Source: Bacteroidota bacterium (lineage in GTDB: Bacteria; Bacteroidota; Bacteroidia; Sphingobacteriales; Sphingobacteriaceae). Taken from it: a stretch of DNA of 64,000 nt. Below, in pieces: positions 8,580-17,455 of the stretch. Each line of letters opens with the position of its first letter. Within the stretch, counting starts at the first letter, position 1. The stretch lies in the NCBI GenBank assembly GCA_018266915.1, contig JAFDZM010000082.1, forward strand, positions 46,743 to 110,742, written 5' to 3'. A program made the translations under genes and the position numbers. Under the pieces are notes generated by a model. It saw only the letters and a list, made by a program, of their open reading frames with translations. It was not told the origin of the DNA and did not search any database.

Positions 8580-8900
8580 TTACTTTTCTCCACCCTCCTT
8601 GCCGTAAAATATCACCCAGGTCATAAAATCATCGGTAAAATTCTCAAAACGATGTTTTATCCCAGCCTTTACAAACAGAACGTCACCCTGCTTAAAGGTA
8701 GTACGCTCTTCGCCATTTAAAAATACGCCGTTACCGCTGACTATTACGTAGAGTTCATCCTGCCTATGCGGGGTTTGAGGATCATTCTTAATCGGTCGGT
8801 ATATCTCGACCGACATGGTGCCATGTTTCATCACCTTGGCAAATAATTGACCATGTGCAGCGTCTAATTTTTCTACGGCTTCGGCTATGCTTACTTTCAT
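8580..8900 (-). CDS. Small cupin-domain protein
   Basis: This 106-residue single-domain cupin has motif 1 around RPIKNDPQTPHRQDELYVIVSG and motif 2 around FKQGDVLFVKAGIKHRFENF. The usual metal ligands (His, Glu, later His) are visible as H in PHRQDE, E in DELY and H in IKHRF. The substrate cannot be told from sequence. It sits between the LOG gene (convergent) and the tRNA gene (divergent). Confidence 0.85.
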   Translation of the reverse strand: MKVSIAEAVEKLDAAHGQLFAKVMKHGTMSVEIYRPIKNDPQTPHRQDELYVIVSGNGVFLNGEERTTFKQGDVLFVKAGIKHRFENFTDDFMTWVIFYGKEGGEK

Positions 8901-8961
8901 TTTAATTAAATAACTTTTTGTTTATGTTTGTCGTAACAGCTACCTGGAATATCACAATTAA

Positions 8962-9034
8962 GCCGACATAGCTCAGCTGGTAGAGCAACGCACTCGTAAC
9001 GCGTAGGTCGCAGGTTCGAATCCCGTTGTCGGCT
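8962..9034 (+). tRNA. tRNA-Thr (anticodon CGT)
   Basis: The acceptor arms GCCGACA and TGTCGGC pair over 7 bp. The D-arm has GCTC...GAGC with AGCTGGTAGA, the anticodon loop is CTCGTAA, and the T-loop is TTCGAAT. Anticodon CGT reads ACG (Thr). CCA is not encoded. Two stem positions are A-C mismatches: the last anticodon-stem pair (31-39) and the middle T-stem pair. Confidence 0.93.
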
Positions 9035-9039
9035 CTCTT

Positions 9040-9390
9040 TTAACTTGCTTTCATTATAAAATCCTGCAATACAAGGGCATGATTGTGTTCCTCATCTTTT
9101 GCGGCAAATAGCAAAGTAACTGTTCCGTGTTTCTTTATATCACCCAAAAGCTCACCCACAGCAGGTGAACTCTTCAGCTCGCTATGATAAGCAACTTTAA
9201 ATTGCTCCCATTTGTCAACCATATGGTTAAACTCCTTACGTAATTCAGTTGATGGTGCTATTTCTTTCAGCCATTTATCGATATGTGAATTTTCCTTCTT
9301 TATACCACGTGGCCACAGGCGGTCTATCAGTATGCGGTAACCATCGTCCTTTGAGTAAGGTTCATATATTCTTTTGATTTTAACAGGCAT
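9040..9390 (-). CDS. DUF488 family protein
   Basis: This 116-residue protein has the family signature IKRIYEP, then DGYRILIDRLWPRGIKKE, W(L)KEIAPSTELRKEF and a C-terminal TLLFAAKDEEHNHALVL. DUF488 members are small cytoplasmic proteins of unknown biochemical role. The stop lies 6 bases from the tRNA end on the opposite strand, so tRNA transcripts run into its 3' end. The ATG at 9390 faces the DUF1801 gene divergently. Confidence 0.88.
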   Translation of the reverse strand: MPVKIKRIYEPYSKDDGYRILIDRLWPRGIKKENSHIDKWLKEIAPSTELRKEFNHMVDKWEQFKVAYHSELKSSPAVGELLGDIKKHGTVTLLFAAKDEEHNHALVLQDFIMKAS

Positions 9391-9456
9391 GGATAATGAT
9401 AATTGGTTTTGTGCGAATTAAGTCCCTAAATTTAAAAACATATTATCACTAAAAAC

Positions 9457-9924
9457 ATGCCCAAAGAAGAAGTTAACGACTTGATGAAGTTCCTGTTGCC
9501 GTACCCCGATAAAGTAAAGGCTGCAGCTTTATGGCTGCGCGAATTTGTGTGGGACCTGTATCCTGATACCAACGAACTGATCTATGATAACTACAATGCA
9601 GTTGCTTTTGGCTGGTCACCTACAGATAAGGCCGGGGATGTATTTTGCAGCATTGCTGTCTTTACCAATCATGTGAATTTTGGCTTTAACAGGGGTGTGG
9701 ATATCGACGATCCAGGTAATATGCTTTTGGGCGATGGCAGCCAGTATCGTTATATCAAAGTAAAGGATAGAGAAGATTTCCAGGAATGGTATATGAAGCA
9801 ACTGCTGGAAGAAGCTTATCAAAATTCATTGTCACGGATGAAACCTGTTAAAAATCCAGTAAAAGGAGCTACTATTGTGAAATCCATATCTCCGGTGAAG
9901 AGAAGGCCGGGGATGAAAGATTAG
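9457..9924 (+). CDS. DUF1801 domain-containing protein
   Basis: This 155-residue protein reads LPYPDKVKAAALWLREFVWDLYPDTNELIYDNYNAVAFGWSP near the N-terminus, then FCSIAVFTNHVNFGFNRG and a basic tail (KPVKNPVKGATIVKSISPVKRRPG). The core matches the DUF1801/YdhG-like fold, related to iron-chaperone-type proteins. The Lys/Pro-rich tail of about 25 residues is an add-on that could bind nucleic acid, which is inference. It is followed at once by an inverted repeat. Confidence 0.8.
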   Translation: MPKEEVNDLMKFLLPYPDKVKAAALWLREFVWDLYPDTNELIYDNYNAVAFGWSPTDKAGDVFCSIAVFTNHVNFGFNRGVDIDDPGNMLLGDGSQYRYIKVKDREDFQEWYMKQLLEEAYQNSLSRMKPVKNPVKGATIVKSISPVKRRPGMKD

Positions 9925-10038
9925 TGATCAGTTAACCGGTTATCAGTTATCAGTGACTGGTTTGATAACCCTTACAATTATTACCTTTACCATAATTCAT
10001 CTGATTACCGGTCACTGATTAACCAATCACTAAAACCT
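9925..10038. repeat. Intergenic inverted repeat of the ACTGATTAACCGG type
   Basis: Words such as GATCAGTTAACCGGTTATCAG and CAGTGACTGG on the left face CCGGTCACTGATTAACC on the right. The same word family recurs at 11668-11775 and 14783-14845, so it is dispersed rather than a single local palindrome. Confidence 0.6.
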
Positions 10039-11667
10039 ATGGACATCGAATTCAATAAAAATGAAGATATAAATAAGCAGCTGGTATACGATCTGCAAGT
10101 GCGGTTAAAGAAAGTGTATGCTGGAGGCGGGGAGAAAGCAGCGGCTAAACAAAAAGAAAAAGGCAAGATGCTTGCCCGTGAGCGGGTTTCTTATCTGATT
10201 GATAAAAATAAACCATGGCTGGAGATTGGCGCTTTTGCAGGAGAAGGCATGTATGCCGAGCACGGCGGCTGCCCTTCAGGTGGGGTAGTTTGCGGTATAG
10301 GCTATGTGTCAGGCCGCCAATGCGTGATTGTTGCGAACGACGCTACTGTAAAGGCGGGAGCGTGGTTCCCGATAACAGCCAAGAAGAATCTGCGTGCCCA
10401 GGAGATATCTATTGAGAATAGATTGCCAATCATCTACCTGGTTGATTCAGCAGGAGTATACCTGCCACTTCAGGATGAAATTTTTCCGGATAAGGAGCAT
10501 TTCGGACGCATCTTTCGGAACAACGCCATTATGAGCAGCTCGGGTATTATTCAGATATCGGCAATTATGGGCTCTTGTGTGGCTGGTGGAGCATATCTGC
10601 CGATCATGAGTGATGAGGCTATGATTGTAGATGGCACGGGATCTGTTTTCCTGGCGGGATCTTATTTGGTGAAATCAGCCATTGGCGAAGATGTAGACAA
10701 TGAAACACTCGGCGGCGCTACTACGCATTGTGAGATTTCGGGTGTGACGGATTACAAACAACCTAATGACCAGGCTTGCCTTGATTCTATCCGCAATATC
10801 ATGAGCATGGTTGGCGACTATACGAAAGCTGGGTTCGACAGGATAGAACCGACTTCTCCAAAACAGAATGAAAAAGATATCTATGGTATTTTGCCCGACA
10901 ACCGGGAGAAACCATATGACATGAAAGAAATAATTAACAGACTGTTAGATAATTCTGATTTTGAGGAATATAAGGAAGGGTACGGGCAGTCTATTATCTG
11001 TGGTCTAGGCAGAGTTGATGGGTGGGCTGTCGGTATTGTCGCCAATCAGCGTAAGGTGCTGAAATCCAAAAAGGGAGAGATGCAATTTGGCGGGGTGATC
11101 TATTCCGACTCGGCGGATAAAGCCACCCGGTTTATCATGAATTGCAATCAAAAGAAAATACCGCTTGTCTTTTTGCAAGATGTGACCGGCTTTATGGTAG
11201 GCAGTCGTTCAGAACAGGGTGGTATTATCAAGGACGGTGCAAAAATGGTAAATGCAGTTGCCAATTCCGTAGTACCAAAGTTCACTTTCATCATAGGCAA
11301 TTCATATGGAGCAGGTAATTACGCTATGTGCGGCAAAGCTTATGACCCACGTTTGATCTACGCATGGCCCTCTGCAAAGATTGCGGTGATGGGTGGTACA
11401 CAAGCGGCTAAAACCTTGCTTCAAATTCAAGAGTCAGCTATGAAGGCAAAAGGGGAAGAGGTCGACGCAAAAAAAGAAGAAGAATTGCTAAAGCAGATCA
11501 CCGATCGCTACAATTCACAAACCACGCCATACTATGCTGCCGCCCGCCTTTGGGTTGATGGCATCATCGATCCGCTCGAAACACGAAAAGTAATATCCAT
11601 GGGCATTGATGCAGCCAATCATGCACCTATCGAGAAGCAGTTTAATGTGGGGATTATACAAACGTAG
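10039..11667 (+). CDS. Acyl-CoA carboxylase carboxyltransferase (beta) subunit
   Basis: This 542-residue crotonase-superfamily carboxyltransferase moves CO2 from carboxybiotin to an acyl-CoA. The N-terminal half has KMLARERV, the acyl-CoA loop SGGVVCGIGYV and the oxyanion segments MGSCVAGGAYLPIMSDE. The C-terminal half has FLQDVTGFMVGSRSEQGGIIKDGAKM and GNSYGAGNYAMCGKAYDPRLIYAWPSA. The last two segments favour methylcrotonyl- or geranyl-type over propionyl-type substrates, a soft call. No biotin carboxylase or biotin carrier gene is adjacent; repeats flank it on both sides, so the alpha subunit must be elsewhere. Confidence 0.92.
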   Translation: MDIEFNKNEDINKQLVYDLQVRLKKVYAGGGEKAAAKQKEKGKMLARERVSYLIDKNKPWLEIGAFAGEGMYAEHGGCPSGGVVCGIGYVSGRQCVIVANDATVKAGAWFPITAKKNLRAQEISIENRLPIIYLVDSAGVYLPLQDEIFPDKEHFGRIFRNNAIMSSSGIIQISAIMGSCVAGGAYLPIMSDEAMIVDGTGSVFLAGSYLVKSAIGEDVDNETLGGATTHCEISGVTDYKQPNDQACLDSIRNIMSMVGDYTKAGFDRIEPTSPKQNEKDIYGILPDNREKPYDMKEIINRLLDNSDFEEYKEGYGQSIICGLGRVDGWAVGIVANQRKVLKSKKGEMQFGGVIYSDSADKATRFIMNCNQKKIPLVFLQDVTGFMVGSRSEQGGIIKDGAKMVNAVANSVVPKFTFIIGNSYGAGNYAMCGKAYDPRLIYAWPSAKIAVMGGTQAAKTLLQIQESAMKAKGEEVDAKKEEELLKQITDRYNSQTTPYYAAARLWVDGIIDPLETRKVISMGIDAANHAPIEKQFNVGIIQT

Positions 11668-11775
11668 TTATAAGTTAACCAGTTAATCAGTGACTAGTTA
11701 GTTCGATATTGCCTGATAACCGATCACTGGTTAACTGATTAACTAATCGCCAATTAACTGATCACTAACTGTAAA
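11668..11775. repeat. Intergenic inverted repeat of the ACTGATTAACCGG type
   Basis: It contains TAACCAGTTAATCAGTGACTAG on the left in two overlapping words and GATCACTGGTTAACTGATTAAC on the right. Together with 9925-10038 it brackets the carboxylase gene. Confidence 0.6.
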
Positions 11776-11862
11776 ACTTTTGCTACACATCAAAATATCA
11801 GGTTGTTAATACAACAAAATGATATCAACTCATGTTAGCAGAAAAAAGCAATAATACCCCAC

Positions 11863-12060
11863 ATGTACCATGAAGTTATTGCTGCTACAGGCGGCTTATT
11901 ATTTATCGCATTAGGAATAACACGGCAACGGGAACGTAAACACCTCCTAACAGCCGGAGTAAAAGCAGAAAGCCCACTTGTGTGGGAGGTTTTTGTCATA
12001 TCCGGCGTATGCCTCATATTTTTTTCGTTTGGGTTGATCATTTATCAAATGACCAAATGA
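11863..12060 (+). CDS. Small two-helix membrane protein
   Basis: This 65-residue protein has hydrophobic spans at about 4-18 and 43-61, with a basic connecting loop RQRERKHLL. I do not recognise the family. The gene after it also encodes a small membrane protein with a similar RxxKR(I)KLLxxGV loop, so the two may be distant relatives (KHLLTAGVKAE versus IKLLQNGVTTQG). A terminator hairpin follows at once. Confidence 0.55.
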   Translation: MYHEVIAATGGLLFIALGITRQRERKHLLTAGVKAESPLVWEVFVISGVCLIFFSFGLIIYQMTK

Positions 12061-12066
12061 TTTTTC

Positions 12067-12100
12067 AAGCGACTCCCCGATATATCGGGCGTCGCTTTGT
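12067..12100 (+). terminator. Rho-independent terminator
   Basis: AAGCGAC (12067-12073) pairs with GTCGCTT (12091-12097), and an inner CCCGAT pairs with ATCGGG. A short TTTGT tail follows. It separates the 65-residue gene from the DUF3592 gene. Confidence 0.65.
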
Positions 12101-12156
12101 GCTGTAATAGGAACACCGGTATTGTGTCTCTGCATTCAATTCCCTACCTTTCAGCC

Positions 12157-12546
12157 ATGACGGAAATTGTGCTTCTTATAGCTGGAGCCTTCTTAGTCGT
12201 TTTTGGCTTTGTAAGGCGGAATAAGCGTATTAAGCTTTTACAAAATGGCGTAACAACTCAAGGGGTTGTTGTATCTATAGAAAGTTCGCAATCGGATGAC
12301 GGGACTACGTACAGACCGGTTATAAAATTTCCTGTAGGTGACGAATTCGTAACCAAAACTCCCGGATTCTATACTAACCCATGTCCTTACAAAGAGGGTG
12401 ACAAGGTGAAAGTAATTTACGACCGAAATGACGCCGACTCGTTTACACTAAACGACGGACCGGCTATTTTTATAGAAATAGTGATATTTGGATTAGGCGT
12501 AGTTTTTTTAATTATTGCTGCTATAATTCTGATGGTTCACCACTAA
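12157..12546 (+). CDS. DUF3592 domain-containing membrane protein
   Basis: I take the ATG at 12157 (129 residues) because the longer frame begins inside the preceding terminator hairpin. A first membrane span at about 4-20 is followed by a small beta domain (GVVVSIESSQSDDGTTYRPVIKF, then GDKVKVIYDRNDADSF), then a second span at about 103-125. This is the DUF3592 layout of two helices around an extracytoplasmic or cytoplasmic beta domain. Function unknown. Confidence 0.75.
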   Translation: MTEIVLLIAGAFLVVFGFVRRNKRIKLLQNGVTTQGVVVSIESSQSDDGTTYRPVIKFPVGDEFVTKTPGFYTNPCPYKEGDKVKVIYDRNDADSFTLNDGPAIFIEIVIFGLGVVFLIIAAIILMVHH

Positions 12547-12580
12547 TAAGAGATAATCAAATTCTTTTTACTTTTCCGGT

Positions 12581-13756
12581 ATGAAAAAACTGCTGCTATT
12601 GTTTTCATCACTCCTTACAGTCAACGCATACGCTCAAAATGCACGCGAAATTCATGATAACGCTATATTGGTTGATACCCATAATGACGTGATCTCCAAT
12701 GAACTGATCAACAAACTTGATTTGTCAAAGCGCCAGTCGACAGGAAATTTCGATTTAGTACGTGCCAAGGAAGGCGGTTTGGATGTACAAGTTTTTTCCA
12801 TTTGGTGTGGTGAGGATTATGGCAAGGGCACAGCTTTCAAATTCGCCAATAGGGAAATCGATTCGCTGGATGCATTGATCAAACGCAATCCGGGCAAAAT
12901 AGTATTAGTGCGCAATGCGGAAGAACTGGAAAAGGCAGTTGCCCAAAAGAAATTTGCTGCGATGATCGGTGTAGAAGGTGGGCATATGATTGAAGACAGG
13001 ATGGATTACATCGATGCTTTGGCTAAACGGGGCATGCGCTATCTTACACTTACATGGAATAACAGCACTTCATGGGCAACCTCAGCCCGCGACGAAACCC
13101 ATCATCGTGATACATTAAAACATATCGGCTTAACTGACTATGGCAAGCAGATCGTCCGCCATTTAAATGATTTAGGCGTAATGGTAGATGTTTCGCATGT
13201 AGGGGAGCAAACTTTTTATGATGTGATCGCTACTTCGACCAAACCGGTTATCGCCTCACATAGTTGCGCATATGCTTTAAACCCGAATCAGCGAAATATG
13301 AAGGATGCGCAATTAAAAGCACTGGCCAAAAACGGTGGGGTAGTATTCGTGAATTTTTATAGCGGTTTTGTAGATAGCAGCTATATGCACAAAGTATCGC
13401 GGTTTTTGCATAAGCATCATGCAGAGCTGGATTCACTAATACAAATTTATCACGATCACGATCTGGCCAATATCCGCCTGAATGCTATTTATAAATCCGA
13501 ATCAGATCAGATCCGTCCACCTTTAAGCTTGCTCATTAAACACATCGATTACATGGTGAAATTGATCGGCGCAGATCATGTTGGTATAGGTTCTGATTTT
13601 GACGGTGCTGAATCTTATCCTTTAGGCATGGATGATGTAACCGATTATCCAAAAATTACCGAAGAACTGCTGAAATTGAACTATTCTCAGGCTGATATCG
13701 ATAAAATACTGGGCGGCAATTTTATACGGGTATTAAAGGCCAACATAGGCAAGTAG
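12581..13756 (+). CDS. Membrane dipeptidase, M19 family
   Basis: This 391-residue secreted dipeptidase has a signal peptide ending in NAYAQ at 19. The first metal ligands are in VDTHNDV (H34, D36). The bridging glutamate is in GVEGGHMIED. The histidines are in MVDVSHVG and VIASHSCAYALNPNQRN, and a late GIGSDFDG segment completes the M19 renal-dipeptidase pattern. It likely hydrolyses dipeptides in the periplasm with two zinc ions. The gene stands between the DUF3592 gene and trxB. Confidence 0.93.
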   Translation: MKKLLLLFSSLLTVNAYAQNAREIHDNAILVDTHNDVISNELINKLDLSKRQSTGNFDLVRAKEGGLDVQVFSIWCGEDYGKGTAFKFANREIDSLDALIKRNPGKIVLVRNAEELEKAVAQKKFAAMIGVEGGHMIEDRMDYIDALAKRGMRYLTLTWNNSTSWATSARDETHHRDTLKHIGLTDYGKQIVRHLNDLGVMVDVSHVGEQTFYDVIATSTKPVIASHSCAYALNPNQRNMKDAQLKALAKNGGVVFVNFYSGFVDSSYMHKVSRFLHKHHAELDSLIQIYHDHDLANIRLNAIYKSESDQIRPPLSLLIKHIDYMVKLIGADHVGIGSDFDGAESYPLGMDDVTDYPKITEELLKLNYSQADIDKILGGNFIRVLKANIGK

Positions 13757-13798
13757 TTGATTTTACGGCTACCTGACTAATAAAATCCGCTTTTTTGT

Positions 13799-13806
13799 TA
13801 GATTTG
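13799..13806 (+). promoter_or_regulatory. -7 promoter box of trxB
   Basis: TAGATTTG fits TAnnTTTG and ends 19 bases before the trxB ATG. No matching -33 box is seen. Confidence 0.5.
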
Positions 13807-13825
13807 TACGCTTTAAAATAATCTG

Positions 13826-14782
13826 ATGTCACAAGATATTGAACATGTAAAATGCCTTATTATAGGCTCTGGTCCAGCCGGTTACACTGCTGCTATTTAT
13901 GCCGCCCGTGCCGATCTGAAACCAGTTTTATATACAGGGTTATTAGCTGGTGGTCAGCTTACCCAAACTACCGAAGTTGAAAATTATCCCGGCTACCCTG
14001 ATGGAATCCAGGGGCCTGCCATGATGGAAAACTTTGAAAAACAGGCTTCCCGCCTGGGTACGGATATCCGTTTTGGTTATGTAACCTCAGTTGATTTCTC
14101 AGGCCCTCCGCATAAAGTGATTGTTGATGAAACTAAAACCATTATTGCCGAAACCGTGATCATTTCAACGGGCGCTTCAGCTAAATGGCTCGGCCTGGAA
14201 TCTGAACAAAAATATAATGGATTTGGCGTATCGGCTTGTGCTGTGTGCGATGGCTTCTTTTTCCGCGGTCAGGATGTAGCAATCGTTGGCGCCGGTGATA
14301 CAGCTGCTGAAGAGGCAACTTACCTGGCAAAGCTATGCCGCAAAGTATATATGCTGGTTCGTCGCGAAGAGTTCCGCGCTTCAAAAGCCATGATGCACCG
14401 TGTGTTGAATACCCATAACATTGAGGTGATCTACAATACGGAAGCTAAAGAGATAGTTGGTGACGGACAGGTAGTGACCGGTGTTAAAACGATTAATAAT
14501 AAAACGAACGAAGAAAAAACACTGGACGTGACCGGCTTCTTCGTAGCTATCGGTCACCACCCGAATACAGAGATATTTAAAGGTTGGATAGATATGGACG
14601 AAACCGGCTATATCAAAACAATACCAGGTTCTTCCAAAACAAATATTGAAGGTGTTTTCGCCTGCGGCGATGCCCAGGATCACGTTTACCGCCAAGCTGT
14701 TACTGCAGCCGGAACAGGCTGTATGGCTGCTATTGATGCTGAACGTTATCTGGCATCAAAAGAGCATGAGGTAACGGCGTGA
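13826..14782 (+). CDS. trxB: Thioredoxin-disulfide reductase
   Basis: This 318-residue flavoprotein moves electrons from NADPH through FAD to thioredoxin in the cytoplasm. The FAD-binding GSGPAGY lies at 15-21. The redox pair is C138/C141 in CAVCDG. The NADPH-binding GAGDTAAEEA starts at about 156, and the second FAD motif ends in GVFACGDAQD near the C-terminus. The length and motif spacing are those of bacterial low-molecular-weight TrxB. A dispersed repeat separates it from the THX gene. Confidence 0.96.
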   Translation: MSQDIEHVKCLIIGSGPAGYTAAIYAARADLKPVLYTGLLAGGQLTQTTEVENYPGYPDGIQGPAMMENFEKQASRLGTDIRFGYVTSVDFSGPPHKVIVDETKTIIAETVIISTGASAKWLGLESEQKYNGFGVSACAVCDGFFFRGQDVAIVGAGDTAAEEATYLAKLCRKVYMLVRREEFRASKAMMHRVLNTHNIEVIYNTEAKEIVGDGQVVTGVKTINNKTNEEKTLDVTGFFVAIGHHPNTEIFKGWIDMDETGYIKTIPGSSKTNIEGVFACGDAQDHVYRQAVTAAGTGCMAAIDAERYLASKEHEVTA

Positions 14783-14845
14783 TAGTGACCGGTTAATCAG
14801 GAAAATACTGATAACTGATTACCGGTTAACTGATTAACTATTTTC
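14783..14845. repeat. Intergenic inverted repeat of the ACTGATTAACCGG type
   Basis: TGACCGGTTAATCAG on the left faces CTGATTACCGGTTAACTGATTAAC on the right. It is the third member of the same word family, after 9925 and 11668. Confidence 0.55.
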
Positions 14846-14894
14846 AAACAAAAAAGCGTATTATTGATTAACAATTCATAAACATCATAATACC

Positions 14895-15026
14895 ATGGGA
14901 AAAGGCGATCAAAAATCAAAAAAAGGAAAAATTGCAATAGGTTCATATGGGAAAAAGCGGCCGCACAAGCTAAAAAAGAAGGTTGAAGCAGTTGCGGCGG
15001 CAGAAACCAAACCTGCAAAGAAATAA
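14895..15026 (+). CDS. 30S ribosomal protein THX-type small basic peptide
   Basis: This 43-residue gene opens MGKGDQKSKKGKIAIGSYGKK and continues RPHKLKKKVEAVAAAETKPAKK. The MGKGD.K..KGKI..GSYG..RP.K core is that of THX/bTHX, a peptide that sits in the head of the 30S subunit. The Ala/Glu/Lys tail extends beyond the core. The stop is followed by a textbook terminator, and the start lies after a clean gap, so it is a real gene despite its size. The frame on the other strand is a shadow. Confidence 0.85.
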   Translation: MGKGDQKSKKGKIAIGSYGKKRPHKLKKKVEAVAAAETKPAKK

Positions 15027-15032
15027 ATTGGA

Positions 15033-15061
15033 GCCATTCGTGAAAAGCGAATGGCTTTTTT
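15033..15061 (+). terminator. Rho-independent terminator after the THX gene
   Basis: GCCATTCG (15033-15040) and CGAATGGC (15048-15055) form a perfect 8-bp stem around TGAAAAG, followed by six T starting at 15056. Confidence 0.9.
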
Positions 15062-15148
15062 GTTTATTTCAGATTTTTTACATGTGTTAAGTACAGTTTT
15101 TTACAAAATCTTTTAACTTCACCGCCTTATATCTCCGTATAAGTAATT

Positions 15149-17455
15149 ATGTACAAAAATATTGCGCTGTCTATCTCAATTCTTTTAGTTTGTTTCGGTT
15201 TAAGTGCCAATGCCCAGGATGCTGATCCGTATATGGGTATTGTTCCGGCCCCGGTCTCTGTTAAAAAAGCTCCTGGTGAGTTTGTTTTAAGTCAGCAGAC
15301 TGCCTTACTGACCGATAGTTTGAACAACAAAGCGGTACAATTCTTTACCGAATACCTGCACAGCAAGCTGAACCTTCGTAATGAGGCGAAATTAAATGCA
15401 GGTGAGAGTATAGCCAACAGCATTGTTTTTACCGAAAAAGGTACAGAAGCATTACCTGATCAGGGCTATCGTTTAACGATCACTCCGCAGCAGGTCATTG
15501 TTGCCGGTAAAGGTGCGGGCTTATTCTATGGAATACAAACACTATTGCAATTGATCCCTGCCGATCACGGCGCGACGATAAAATTGCCGTGTGTTCAGAT
15601 TGAAGATTATCCGCGTTTTGGTTACAGGGGCTTTATGCTGGATGTATGCCGTCATTTCTTCTCTGTCGAATTTGTTAAAAAGACCATCGACATGATGGCT
15701 TATTATAAACTGAATACTTTTCACTGGCACCTGACCGACGACCAGGGATGGCGCATCGAGATAAAAAAATATCCAAGATTGACCGAAATAGGCAGTCAGC
15801 GCGCACAGACCGTGATAGGTAATTATCATGACCGTACACCGCAGCAATTTGATAATACACCGTACGGAGGTTTCTATACACAAGATCAGATTCGCGAAGT
15901 AGTAAAATATGCTGCTGACAGGTATATCACCATTGTTCCTGAAATTGAAATGCCGGGACATTCCATGGCTGCTTTGGCTGCATATCCTGAATTAAGCTGC
16001 GATCCGAGCAAAACTTATAAAACATACGAAACCTGGGGTGTAGTTAAAGACGTGTATTGCCCATCAGATAAGACCTTTGATTTTTTGGAGGATGTGTTGA
16101 CAGAAGTAATGGAACTCTTCCCAAGCAAATACATCCACATCGGTGGCGATGAAGTGCCCAAAGATGCATGGAAGCAATCGGCATTCTGCCAAAAACTAAT
16201 TAAAAAATTAAAGTTAAAGGATGAGGAGCAATTACAAAGTTATTTCATTCAGCGTATTGAGAAATTCGTGAACTCAAAAGGCCGGAGCATAATCGGCTGG
16301 GATGAAATACTGGAAGGCGGTCTGTCGCCAAACGCTACCGTAATGAGCTGGCGCGGAGAAGCAGGTGGTATCGCAGCGGCACGTCAAAATCACCATGTAA
16401 TCATGACACCAGGTAGTGGCGGTTTATATTTAGATCATGCACAAAGCCGCAGTGGAGAACCATTGAGCATTGGAGGATATTCACCGCTATCAGCTACTTA
16501 TAGTTATAATCCGACTCCTGCCGTATTAACATCAGATCAACAGAAGTTCATTATTGGCGTACAGGCTAACCTGTGGACAGAATATATTCCAACTGAATCA
16601 AAAGTGGAATATATGTTATATCCGCGCTTACTGGCATTGTCAGAAGTGGCATGGACGCCTTTGGCTAATAAGAATTTTAAAGATTTTTCAGAAGTTCGTC
16701 TACCTGGTCAGTTAGCTTACCTGGATAAGAACAATTATAATTACCGTGTTCCTTTAGCAATAAACACACCGCAGGATACTATCATATTTGGCAGTTCATT
16801 AAATGTAACACTTAAATCACCGGTAGCGGGTGCTAAAATATATTACACCATAGACGGATATACCCCACGCGAGACAGATATTGAGTATAGCAAGCCGATG
16901 ACTTATGATGTGCCGCAAGATCAGTACCGTGAGCTGAAAACTATTGTGATTACCCCGACCGGCAAACAAAGCCAGATAACACATACTACGGTATATAATA
17001 AGGGCTTATTGGCTCCGGTAACTTACCAGGGCAATTCACAGGGACTGAAATACCAGTTTATGCAAGGCACTTTTGATAATACTAACGACCTTTCAAAAGC
17101 TGCGGTGATCGATAGCGGTATCGCAAAAAGCTTTAATCCTGCCATATTGAAAAAGAATAATCCTGGCTTTGGCGTAATATACAACGGTTTTATACGTATT
17201 GATGCTGATGGCCTTTACCAGTTCTCGACGCGTTCGGATGATGGATCGGTATTAGTGATTGATGATCAACCGGTGGTAAACAATGATGGCAAGCACCCGG
17301 TAGCCGAGCAAGGAGGGGCCGTAGCATTACAAAAAGGTTATCACAAGTTTACGCTAAAATATTTCGATATTGGCTCGGTGAGCGCGTTGAAAGTGTACAT
17401 GACCCTGCCGGGTAAACCTAAAGGCGAATTATCGCCTGACGCACTATATAATTAA
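15149..17455 (+). CDS. Secreted beta-N-acetylhexosaminidase (GH20) with C-terminal PA14 domain
   Basis: This 768-residue enzyme removes terminal GlcNAc/GalNAc by substrate-assisted catalysis. A signal peptide ends near residue 22 (ANAQ). The GH20b N-domain lies at about 30-150 and the catalytic barrel at about 155-500. The barrel has the HWHLTDDQGWR substrate loop (192-202) and the catalytic pair D334-E335 in HIGGDEVPK. A chitobiase-like beta domain lies at about 545-620 (IYYTIDGYTPRETD). A PA14-type domain at about 630-768 (GVIYNGFIRIDADGLYQFSTRSDDGSVLVID) probably binds glycans. It acts in the periplasm or on the surface in chitin, mucin or glycan recycling. Confidence 0.93.
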   Translation: MYKNIALSISILLVCFGLSANAQDADPYMGIVPAPVSVKKAPGEFVLSQQTALLTDSLNNKAVQFFTEYLHSKLNLRNEAKLNAGESIANSIVFTEKGTEALPDQGYRLTITPQQVIVAGKGAGLFYGIQTLLQLIPADHGATIKLPCVQIEDYPRFGYRGFMLDVCRHFFSVEFVKKTIDMMAYYKLNTFHWHLTDDQGWRIEIKKYPRLTEIGSQRAQTVIGNYHDRTPQQFDNTPYGGFYTQDQIREVVKYAADRYITIVPEIEMPGHSMAALAAYPELSCDPSKTYKTYETWGVVKDVYCPSDKTFDFLEDVLTEVMELFPSKYIHIGGDEVPKDAWKQSAFCQKLIKKLKLKDEEQLQSYFIQRIEKFVNSKGRSIIGWDEILEGGLSPNATVMSWRGEAGGIAAARQNHHVIMTPGSGGLYLDHAQSRSGEPLSIGGYSPLSATYSYNPTPAVLTSDQQKFIIGVQANLWTEYIPTESKVEYMLYPRLLALSEVAWTPLANKNFKDFSEVRLPGQLAYLDKNNYNYRVPLAINTPQDTIIFGSSLNVTLKSPVAGAKIYYTIDGYTPRETDIEYSKPMTYDVPQDQYRELKTIVITPTGKQSQITHTTVYNKGLLAPVTYQGNSQGLKYQFMQGTFDNTNDLSKAAVIDSGIAKSFNPAILKKNNPGFGVIYNGFIRIDADGLYQFSTRSDDGSVLVIDDQPVVNNDGKHPVAEQGGAVALQKGYHKFTLKYFDIGSVSALKVYMTLPGKPKGELSPDALYN

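Noticed and set aside
14797..15018. 73-residue open frame on the minus strand
   Set aside because: It is the antisense of the THX gene and the gap repeat; the plus-strand peptide has the family signature and a proper terminator.
15542..15961. 139-residue minus-strand frame
   Set aside because: It is antisense to the GH20 catalytic domain, with no sign of its own promoter or conserved motif.
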